Part shown: piece after piece, positions 1 through 5,944 of the stretch
Layout: every line of letters starts with the position of its first letter
How positions within the stretch are numbered: the first letter of the stretch is position 1
Origin: Bacillota bacterium
Lineage (GTDB): Bacteria; Bacillota; Clostridia; Oscillospirales; CAG-272
Assembly (NCBI GenBank): GCA_021199825.1
Contig: JAJQHI010000217.1
Coordinates: 1 to 6,537 of the forward strand
Direction of reading: 5' to 3'
DNA: 6,537 bases
Position numbers and translations under genes: made by a program
Notes under the pieces: generated by a model
What the model was told of the DNA's origin: nothing
Databases searched by the model: none
Seen by the model: the letters and a program-made list of their open reading frames with translations, nothing else

Positions 1-1
1 G

Positions 2-754
2 CTATATACTGTTCGCGCAAAAACACGCACGGCTGAGGACTTCATGTCCACCATAAAAAAGCTGCATGATATAGGCTATAAGTATATGCAGGTGTCCGGT
101 GTGGGTGCCGACGTAACGCCTGAGGTAATACGTGAGGCATCAGAGGAAAATGACATCAAATGTGTTCTCACGCATTATCCGCTGAAGAGAATCCTTGAAG
201 AAACAGACGCCGTGATAGAGGAGCATAAGCTCTTCGGGTGCGACGCTATAGGCATCGGCGGGATTGCCAATATGTATCCTCATACCGCCGACGGCTACGC
301 AAAATTCGCGCTCGATATAGCGCCAGCCGTCGAAAAGATTAAAAACGCCGGCATGAAGTTTCTTTATCATAACCACAGATTCGAGTTTGAGCACTATGAG
401 GACGGCACAGGACTTGACATTCTCATGTCAATGACTGACCCCGAAGGCGTTTACTTTACTTTTGACGTATACTGGTCACACGTCGCGGGACTTGACCCCG
501 CCGACTTCATAAAGCGCCACGGCGACAGAATATTCTGTACGCACCTAAAGGATATGACAGTGCGCGAGGATAAGCTTTACATGACAGAATGCCTTACCGG
601 AAACCTCAATTTTGACGCAATAGTCAGCGCGTCGGTTGAGGCGGGCGTGAAATATCACATGATAGAGCAGGACGATGTATATATCGATCTTTTTGACAGC
701 ATGAGGATAAGCCACGATAATCTGAAGGCTCGCTATCCTCAGTTTTGCGACTGA
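2..754 (+). CDS. Sugar phosphate isomerase/epimerase-like TIM-barrel protein (PF01261 type), 5'-truncated by window edge
   Basis: The frame is open to the left edge. The residues before the Met codon at 44 read LYTVRAKTRTAEDF, the conserved first strand and helix of this family (usual start M-x-x-G-x-Q-LYTVR), so the real start lies just outside the window and Met44 is internal. Counting from Met44, family landmarks are the YHNHRFEFE strand (108-116, with E114), the DVYW strand (D141), THLKD (H167, K169) and the final strand MIEQDD (E208). E114, D141, H167 and E208 are the likely divalent-metal and catalytic positions by analogy with xylose-isomerase-like epimerases. The usual Gly-Glu-Gly loop after HLKD is replaced by CLTGN (183-187). 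The protein should be cytosolic. Such enzymes interconvert or epimerise ketoses, or act on inosose-type substrates; the substrate here is unknown. The next gene begins 14 bp downstream on the same strand and rhaB/rhaA follow, so a role in rhamnose or a related deoxy-sugar or rare-sugar pathway is inferred. Confidence 0.88.
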   Translation, partial: LYTVRAKTRTAEDFMSTIKKLHDIGYKYMQVSGVGADVTPEVIREASEENDIKCVLTHYPLKRILEETDAVIEEHKLFGCDAIGIGGIANMYPHTADGYAKFALDIAPAVEKIKNAGMKFLYHNHRFEFEHYEDGTGLDILMSMTDPEGVYFTFDVYWSHVAGLDPADFIKRHGDRIFCTHLKDMTVREDKLYMTECLTGNLNFDAIVSASVEAGVKYHMIEQDDVYIDLFDSMRISHDNLKARYPQFCD

Positions 755-756
755 TA

Positions 757-764
757 AAGGAGGG
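757..764 (+). promoter_or_regulatory. Ribosome binding site that fixes the start at 769
   Basis: AAGGAGGG lies 4 bases before ATG 769. It decides between that start and an in-frame TTG at 745, which would add eight residues and overlap the preceding stop codon. Translation from 769 gives MARFELSAFSDE, matching the first beta strand expected for the family. Confidence 0.85.
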
Positions 765-768
765 AATA

Positions 769-1626
769 ATGGCACGTTTTGAATTAAGCGCCTTTTCGGA
801 CGAGCTTTCGGCTGATTTTGAGCGCCAGCTTGAGGGCATGGCGGAGAGGAACATAGGTCTTATTGAAATTCGCGGTGTTTTCGGCAAAAACATATCCGAG
901 GTTTCGGAGTCTGAGGCTCATGAAATCAAAAAAATGCTCGACCTTTACGGAATTGGGCTCTCCGCGATAGGCTCGCCCCTTGGCAAGATAAATATTCAGG
1001 GCGACATGGCGGGGCATTTGGAGCTTACGAAGAGAATTACGAATATCGCAAACATTTTGGGCTGCAGCAAAATCAGAGGCTTTTCCTTCTACGGTACGAA
1101 TGACGACGACAAGGATACCGTGGTTGAGGCTGTAGGCAAGATGACGGACATCACATACGCGGGCGGTGTGCTCTTCTGCCACGAAAACGAAAAGGGCATA
1201 TACGGCGACACCCCCGAAAAATGCCTGCTTTTGAAGCATGAGCTCGGCGACTTCCTCGGCGTGGTGTTTGACCCGGCAAACTTCATTCAGTGCGGGCGCG
1301 TGCCTTACCCCGTCGCGTATGAAATGCTCGCGGAGGATATAACGTACGTTCATATCAAGGACTCCGACGCCTACGGCACGGTTATGCCGGCAGGCGAGGG
1401 AATAGGACGCATCCCCGAAATGCTCACGGCGCTCAACGTGCGAAATGAGGATATAATACTCACACTGGAGCCGCATCTTCGCGTGTTTGATGGGCTTGAC
1501 GCGCTTGAGGGCGGCGAAAAGTCCCTCATCGGAGGCGGTTACAGAACGTCCGAGGAGGCGTTTGACGCCGCCGTGAACGCGATAAGAGGCATAATGAAGA
1601 ACGTGGGCGTTGCCGAAATAAGATGA
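769..1626 (+). CDS. Second sugar phosphate isomerase/epimerase-like TIM-barrel protein (PF01261 type)
   Basis: This is a 285-residue cytosolic protein, a normal length for the AP-endonuclease-2/xylose-isomerase-like barrel family. It starts at ATG 769 behind a strong AAGGAGGG. The candidate metal-binding tetrad follows the order known from D-tagatose 3-epimerase-like enzymes: E139 (in CHENEKG), D168 (in VFDPANF), H195 (in YVHIKD) and E234 (in LEPHL). A GEGIGRIP loop (209-216) supplies the conserved Gly-Glu-Gly that the upstream paralogue lacks. The two proteins share only fold-level landmarks and look like distant family members rather than a recent tandem duplication. The stop codon overlaps the start of rhaB (ATGA at 1623-1626), a strong sign of translational coupling with the kinase. 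A ketose epimerase or isomerase feeding the RhaA/RhaB pathway is a reasonable inference. The substrate is not determinable from sequence; inosose or hydroxypyruvate isomerase-like activity remains possible. Confidence 0.88.
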   Translation: MARFELSAFSDELSADFERQLEGMAERNIGLIEIRGVFGKNISEVSESEAHEIKKMLDLYGIGLSAIGSPLGKINIQGDMAGHLELTKRITNIANILGCSKIRGFSFYGTNDDDKDTVVEAVGKMTDITYAGGVLFCHENEKGIYGDTPEKCLLLKHELGDFLGVVFDPANFIQCGRVPYPVAYEMLAEDITYVHIKDSDAYGTVMPAGEGIGRIPEMLTALNVRNEDIILTLEPHLRVFDGLDALEGGEKSLIGGGYRTSEEAFDAAVNAIRGIMKNVGVAEIR

Positions 1627-3122
1627 AAAAGTACAGCGTTCTCGGAATGGATTTCGGCGCGTCCTCAGGACGAGGAATTATAGGCAGTTTTGACGGGGAG
1701 CATATTTCCCTTGACGAAATTCACAGATTTGATAATACTCCCGTCAGTTTGGCAGGACAGCTCGTGTGGGATGTGCCCGCCCTTTACGGCGGCATTTTGA
1801 CATCCCTCGGAAAGTCGCTTTCGGGCGGTGAGGAAATATCCTCCGTCGGAATTGATACGTGGGGCGTCGATTACTGCTATCTTGACCGCCGCGGACATAT
1901 GCTCTCCCTTCCCGTACATTATCGGGATGAAGGCGTAAACGGTGCGGATGAGGAATTTTTCAAGGTCGTACCGTGGGAGGAGCTCTACTCCGTCACGGGA
2001 ATACAAAACCTCAATTTCAACACGATATACAGGCTCTATAAAGACGCAAAATATAAGCCTGAGATAGTTGCGTCCGCATCAAAGCTTCTTTTCATGCCCG
2101 ACCTTTTCGGATATTTTCTCACTCACTGTGCCGCGACCGAATACACAATCGCCTCAACAGGTGCTGTTCTCGACGCAAAAACTCGCGGCTTTGCCGATGG
2201 AATTTTAGACCGTGCGGGGATAAATAAGGACCTTTTCGCGCCGATAACCCCGCCCGCGTCGTGCCTCGGTCCTCTCTCTGATGATGTAAAAGCGCAGATT
2301 AACACAACCTGCGGCGTTGACGTTATAAATGTCGCCTCACATGACACGGCATCCGCCGTGATTGCTGTCCCCGCGTCAAGGGATGAGGGCGATTTTGTCT
2401 ACATAAGCAGCGGCACATGGAGCCTTCTCGGCACCGAGACAACCGAACCCCTTATAACGCCCGAAACTATGAAGGACTGCTTCACAAATGAGGGCGGTGC
2501 CGAAGGAACCGTGCGTGTGCTCAAGAATATAGCTGGACTGTGGCTCCTTCAGGAATCGCGCAGACAGTGGCGGCGCGAGGGCAAAAGCTACACCTTTGAC
2601 GACATGGAGTCAATGGCACGAAGATCAGTCCCCGCAAAATTCATCATCAATCCGGACGATGCGTCCCTGACTCCTCCCGGAGACATGCCCTCAAGAATAA
2701 CAAAGCTTTGCGAGGCGTCCGGTCAGGGAACACCTCAGGACGACGGAGAGATTGTCAGGGCGATATATGACTCGCTGGCGCTGCGCTACAGGTGGTGCGT
2801 TGAGAGACTAAACGCTCACCGCGGCACAAAAGCTCGTCATATCCATATTGTCGGCGGCGGGGTAAAGGAAAAGCTTTTATGCTCACTTGCCGCAGACGCC
2901 TGCGGCGTGCCAGTGCTGGCAGGACCCGTCGAGGCAACAGCAATCGGAAACATATCGGAGCAGCTCATATATGCAAAAAAGCTCTCAAATATCGCCGAGG
3001 CGCGTGAGGTCATAGCCCGCTCATTCGACATTGCCATTTATGAGCCTCATGCCGAGGCAAAAGATGCGTGGGATGACGCATACGAGCGCTTTTTGAAAAT
3101 ACTCAGTACATCATCAAAATAA
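1623..3122 (+). CDS. rhaB: Rhamnulokinase (FGGY-family carbohydrate kinase)
   Basis: RhaB phosphorylates L-rhamnulose with ATP to L-rhamnulose-1-phosphate in the cytosol. The 499 residues match the usual rhamnulokinase length. Landmarks in order are the N-terminal phosphate loop DFGASSGR (10-17); the sugar-domain segment GIDTWGVDY (77-84); ASHDTASAV (238-246), in which D241 is the expected catalytic base of FGGY kinases; ISSGTWSLLG (261-270), characteristic of rhamnulokinases; NIAGLWLLQESRRQW (302-316); and the C-terminal nucleotide-binding stretch VGGGVKEKL followed by AGPVEATAIGN (410-443). After GGG most relatives I recall carry S/C-Q/K-N, whereas here it is V-K-E, a mild variation. The start overlaps the previous stop by 4 bp (ATGA) and has no clear Shine-Dalgarno sequence of its own, so initiation probably depends on coupling. 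rhaA follows after 18 bp, the order expected for a rhamnose operon. The gene appears intact. Confidence 0.96.
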   Translation: MKKYSVLGMDFGASSGRGIIGSFDGEHISLDEIHRFDNTPVSLAGQLVWDVPALYGGILTSLGKSLSGGEEISSVGIDTWGVDYCYLDRRGHMLSLPVHYRDEGVNGADEEFFKVVPWEELYSVTGIQNLNFNTIYRLYKDAKYKPEIVASASKLLFMPDLFGYFLTHCAATEYTIASTGAVLDAKTRGFADGILDRAGINKDLFAPITPPASCLGPLSDDVKAQINTTCGVDVINVASHDTASAVIAVPASRDEGDFVYISSGTWSLLGTETTEPLITPETMKDCFTNEGGAEGTVRVLKNIAGLWLLQESRRQWRREGKSYTFDDMESMARRSVPAKFIINPDDASLTPPGDMPSRITKLCEASGQGTPQDDGEIVRAIYDSLALRYRWCVERLNAHRGTKARHIHIVGGGVKEKLLCSLAADACGVPVLAGPVEATAIGNISEQLIYAKKLSNIAEAREVIARSFDIAIYEPHAEAKDAWDDAYERFLKILSTSSK

Positions 3123-3140
3123 AATTTACGGAGGAATGAC

Positions 3141-4382
3141 ATGAACTACAGGGACGCATCAGAATACTACGCCCGCTTCGGCGTTGATACGGACGCCGCG
3201 ATAAAAAGGGTGTCGGAAATACCCGTGTCAATTCACTGCTGGCAGGGAGACGACGTGAGGGGATTTGAAAATCCAGACGGGGATCTCACGGGCGGCATAC
3301 AGACAACGGGAAATTACCCCGGACGCGCGCGGAGCATATCGGAGCTGCGCGAATATTTCGACCTTGCCACATCCTTGATTCCGGGCAAAAAACGCATAAA
3401 CCTTCACGCCATATACCTTGATAACGGCGGCGAATACGTCGGGAGGTGCGATATTGAGCCGAAGCACTTTGACTCCTGGATAGACTGGGCAAAGGTGCGC
3501 GGCTTGGGCATTGACTTCAACCCAACGTGCTTTTCACATAAAATGAGCGAGTCGGGACTCACGCTCTCCTCCCCCGATAAGGAGGTGCGTGATTTTTGGA
3601 TTGAGCACTGCAAAAGGAGCCGCGAGATAGCCGCATACATAGGAAAGCGCCTTGGCAATACGGTTATAACAAATTACTGGGTGCCCGACGGATATAAGGA
3701 TACGCCCGCCGACAGGTACGGCACACGCCGCAGGCTTGAGGAGTCCCTTGACGAAATATTCAGGGAACCTGTAAGCCCCGAATACAATAAGGACGCGGTC
3801 GAGGGAAAGGTGTTCGGCATCGGCGTTGAAAGCTTCACGTCCGGCTCAAACGATTTTTATCTCGGCTACGCCGTAAAAAATCAAATTCTTCTGACCCTCG
3901 ACGCGGGACACTTCCATCCGACCGAGGTTATATCCGATAAAATAAGCACGGCGCTTTTGTTTGCGCCTGAGATTTTGCTCCATGTATCTCGCCCCGTTCG
4001 CTGGGACAGCGACCATGTTGTCATATACGATGATGAGCTTCGTGCTATTGCCTGCGAGATTTTGAGAACGGGCGAGGAGGGTAGAGTCCATATAGGACTT
4101 GACTACTTCGACGCGTCGATCAACCGCATCGCCGCATGGGTAATAGGCACACGCAATATGCAGAAGGCTCTGCTTTACGCGGCACTTGAGCCGTCTGCAC
4201 TGCTGCGCGAATATGAGGTGTCGGGAGACTTCACCTCGCGCCTCGCCCTCATGGAGGAATTAAAGACATTCCCATTTACAGAGGTGTGGCGTCATTACTG
4301 CGAGACGCAGAACGTACCCTATGACGGCGAATGGCTGGCTGCCGTGAAGGAACACGAGCATCAAATCCTTTCAAAAGCATAA
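3141..4382 (+). CDS. rhaA: L-rhamnose isomerase
   Basis: RhaA reversibly converts L-rhamnose to L-rhamnulose, the first step of the phosphorylating rhamnose pathway. The 413 residues are close to the roughly 419 of the E. coli enzyme. The sequence is highly conserved in [63 protein letters not shown] and GTRNM. By alignment from memory with E. coli RhaA (constant offset of 13), the structural-metal ligands are E221, D254, H281 and D321 and the catalytic Mn ligands are H257, D289 and D291; all are present. An N-terminal [10 protein letters not shown] block and NLHAIY are also typical. The start ATG 3141 is preceded by GGAGG at 3130-3134 with six bases of spacing. There is no signal peptide, so it is cytosolic. 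It follows rhaB by 18 bp and the AEC permease gene begins 5 bp after its stop. Nothing suggests damage. Confidence 0.98.
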   Translation: MNYRDASEYYARFGVDTDAAIKRVSEIPVSIHCWQGDDVRGFENPDGDLTGGIQTTGNYPGRARSISELREYFDLATSLIPGKKRINLHAIYLDNGGEYVGRCDIEPKHFDSWIDWAKVRGLGIDFNPTCFSHKMSESGLTLSSPDKEVRDFWIEHCKRSREIAAYIGKRLGNTVITNYWVPDGYKDTPADRYGTRRRLEESLDEIFREPVSPEYNKDAVEGKVFGIGVESFTSGSNDFYLGYAVKNQILLTLDAGHFHPTEVISDKISTALLFAPEILLHVSRPVRWDSDHVVIYDDELRAIACEILRTGEEGRVHIGLDYFDASINRIAAWVIGTRNMQKALLYAALEPSALLREYEVSGDFTSRLALMEELKTFPFTEVWRHYCETQNVPYDGEWLAAVKEHEHQILSKA

Positions 4383-4387
4383 GCTTT

Positions 4388-5377
4388 ATGTGGCAGAACT
4401 TTCTTTTCAGCTTCAACGCGGGCTTTCCGCTGCTCTTCTTCGTACTGCTCGGTTATCTTTTGGAGAAAAGAAAATTTTTCGGCGAGGGCTTCTTCCCGCA
4501 GGCTGATAAATTTATCTTCAATATCGCGCTTCCGTGCATGATATTTTCAAGCGTGTACGACTGCGATATATCCGACCTGTCCGATTATGGGCTTATAGGC
4601 TTCACCGTTATAGGCATCACTGCCGTTGTCGCCGTGCTTTTCATAATCGTGCCGCTTACTGTGCGCGACAACTCAAAGCGCGGAGCGCTGATACAGGGCA
4701 TATACCGCTCAAACTTCGCGATTTTCGGCATTCCCTTGGTCGAGTCAATTGCCGGGGAGGAGGGTGTTGCCGCAATAGCGGTTGCCATGCCGTTTACGAT
4801 GATATTGTTTAACGCATACGCGGTTATCACGCTTTCTGTTTTCAGAGACGACAGAAAAAGCACCGAGCCGAAAGCAGTCATCGCTCAAATACTCAAAAAT
4901 ATCGTGACAAACCCGCTCATCATCGCAACTGTGCTGGCGCTTTGCCTGCTTTTGCTCAAAGGAGAAACGGGCTTTGAGCTTCCCGAATTTGTGTCAACCC
5001 CGATAACGTGGCTCTCAAATTCAGTCAGCGCTCTCGCCCTTATGAGTCTCGGCTCATCCCTCGTGTCAAAGGGAACCTCGTCGGGTGAGAATAAATCTCG
5101 TCTCAGGCTTGCCGTCGTGGGTGCGTTTGCCAAAACAGTGCTGCTTCCTGCCGTCATGGTGACAATTGCCGCCCTTCTCGGCTTTCGCGGAACGAGACTT
5201 TCCGTCATTTTCGTGCTTTTCGGCGCGCCGACCGCGGTCGCCAGCTATATAATGGCAAAAAACATGAAAAGTGACGCCGACTTGGCGGGACAGATTCTCG
5301 TAATTTCAACAGTGATGAGTCTTGTGACGATGTTTATCGGCGTATTTATAATCAAAACACTCGGACTTATCGAATAG
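4388..5377 (+). CDS. AEC (auxin efflux carrier) family permease
   Basis: This 329-residue integral membrane protein has about ten predicted transmembrane segments in two five-helix halves separated by a hydrophilic loop near residues 152-170. Approximate helices are 11-25, 41-57, 68-91, 105-121, 127-150, 173-190, 204-226, 240-264, 270-290 and 300-325. Family landmarks are FNIALPCMIFSSV (44-56), YRSNFAIFGIPL (106-117), ALALMSLGSSL (215-225) and the C-terminal GAPTAVASYIMAKNM with DADLAGQILVIST (279-308). I chose ATG 4388 because MWQNFLFSFNAGFPLLFFV gives the normal start of the first helix. An in-frame ATG at 4331 would add a polar extension inside rhaA. No good Shine-Dalgarno is visible before 4388, so coupling to rhaA, which ends 5 bp upstream, is likely. 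Characterised prokaryotic AEC members move carboxylates such as malate, malonate or lactate. Here the protein may export a fermentation product of rhamnose or carry a sugar-derived acid; the substrate is unknown. Confidence 0.92.
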   Translation: MWQNFLFSFNAGFPLLFFVLLGYLLEKRKFFGEGFFPQADKFIFNIALPCMIFSSVYDCDISDLSDYGLIGFTVIGITAVVAVLFIIVPLTVRDNSKRGALIQGIYRSNFAIFGIPLVESIAGEEGVAAIAVAMPFTMILFNAYAVITLSVFRDDRKSTEPKAVIAQILKNIVTNPLIIATVLALCLLLLKGETGFELPEFVSTPITWLSNSVSALALMSLGSSLVSKGTSSGENKSRLRLAVVGAFAKTVLLPAVMVTIAALLGFRGTRLSVIFVLFGAPTAVASYIMAKNMKSDADLAGQILVISTVMSLVTMFIGVFIIKTLGLIE

Positions 5378-5435
5378 CCCGCCTGAATCCTTGAATTTCC
5401 ATAGAAAAGAGATCCGCATACGCGCATAAAAGAAC

Positions 5436-5473
5436 CCCCTGTCAGGTGATAATACCTGACAGGGGTGATTTTT
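5436..5473 (+). terminator. Rho-independent-type hairpin ending the rha operon, possibly bidirectional
   Basis: Positions 5436-5447 pair perfectly with 5454-5465 (CCCCTGTCAGGT and its complement). This gives a 12-bp GC-rich stem with a six-base loop, GATAAT. On the + strand a TGA spacer and then five T residues (5469-5473) follow. On the minus strand the hairpin is followed by GTTCTTTT, so it may stop transcription from either side. It lies 58 bp after the AEC permease stop. The three-base gap before the T run makes + strand termination slightly less than ideal. The preceding 5378-5435 stretch shows no gene or convincing promoter. Confidence 0.8.
5461..5469 (+). promoter_or_regulatory. Shine-Dalgarno of the next gene, buried in the terminator stem
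   Basis: AGGGGTGAT matches the anti-SD-complementary AGGAGGTGAT imperfectly and ends four bases before ATG 5474. Its first five bases (5461-5465) form the end of the 3' arm of the 12-bp hairpin. In any transcript reading through from upstream, the site would be base-paired and poorly available to ribosomes. Confidence 0.65.
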
Positions 5474-5944
5474 ATGAAAAAAACCGTTGAATACCTTTTC
5501 GCCGCCGTCATGGGAGGCGTCGTTTACGGCGCCGTTGAAACGCTCTGGCGCGGGTATACGCACCCGTCGATGATTTTTGTCGGCGGTATATGCTTTCTTT
5601 TGATTTATATATACAGAGAACACAACGCCAGCAAGCGAATTGTGCTTTGTGCCGCCGTCGGTGCCTTAATTATCACGACAATAGAGTTTGTTTCGGGCTG
5701 TATACTCAACCTGTGGCTGCACCTTTCCGTGTGGAGCTACCGCTCCCTCACACCAAACCTTTTGGGACAAATATGCCCGCACTATATGGTGCTTTGGTTT
5801 CTGCTCTCACATCCCGCGGTATTGCTGTGTGACCTCATGCGGCAGCTGTGGCGTGACCGTCTGCCCGCTCACTCACCTGATGAGCCCTCCGGAAGCTCCG
5901 ATAAGCCCGATTCCTCATCCTCCTCTTCTTCATCGTCTCCGTAA
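5474..5944 (+). CDS. Small four-helix membrane protein, putative ABC-transporter type IV/CmpB-like (PF06541)
   Basis: The protein has 156 residues with four hydrophobic segments at about 7-23, 32-47, 56-76 and 98-120. Motifs match my recollection of the clostridial family annotated as putative ABC transporter permease: GAVETLWRGYTHPSMIFVGGICF (19-41), ITTIEFVSGCILNLWL (67-82) and NLLGQICPHYMVLWFLL (95-111). No ATPase partner is adjacent, and the permease name is an automatic label, so the function is unknown. The conserved core ends near residue 128. Residues 132-156 form a Pro/Asp/Ser tail ending in nine consecutive serines, and this tail lies entirely over the convergent minus-strand gene. 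I favour ATG 5474 over an in-frame GTG at 5465, because the GTG is inside the terminator stem and the AGGGG lies 8 bases before ATG. No promoter of its own is obvious; expression may come from read-through past the hairpin. Confidence 0.83.
   Translation: MKKTVEYLFAAVMGGVVYGAVETLWRGYTHPSMIFVGGICFLLIYIYREHNASKRIVLCAAVGALIITTIEFVSGCILNLWLHLSVWSYRSLTPNLLGQICPHYMVLWFLLSHPAVLLCDLMRQLWRDRLPAHSPDEPSGSSDKPDSSSSSSSSSP

Noticed and set aside
44..754. ATG 44 as the true start of the first gene
   Set aside because: The frame is open to the left edge and the residues before Met44 match the conserved LYTVR first strand, so the gene continues outside the window.
745..768. TTG 745 as start of the second TIM-barrel gene
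   Set aside because: It overlaps the previous stop and the ribosome binding site; ATG 769 sits correctly behind AAGGAGGG and begins the family-typical strand.
784..1476. 230-residue open frame on the minus strand
   Set aside because: It lies wholly within the well-supported second TIM-barrel gene, has no recognisable domain and no ribosome site; it is a shadow of the biased codon use of the real gene.
4331..4387. ATG 4331 as start of the AEC permease
   Set aside because: It would add a polar 19-residue extension inside rhaA ahead of the normal hydrophobic N terminus; no Shine-Dalgarno precedes it.
5391..5430. Possible sigma-A promoter (TTGAAT at 5391, GCATAC at 5416 or CATAAA at 5425) for the PF06541 gene
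   Set aside because: The spacings are 19 and 28 bases and neither -10 candidate is close to TATAAT; this is not enough to claim a promoter.
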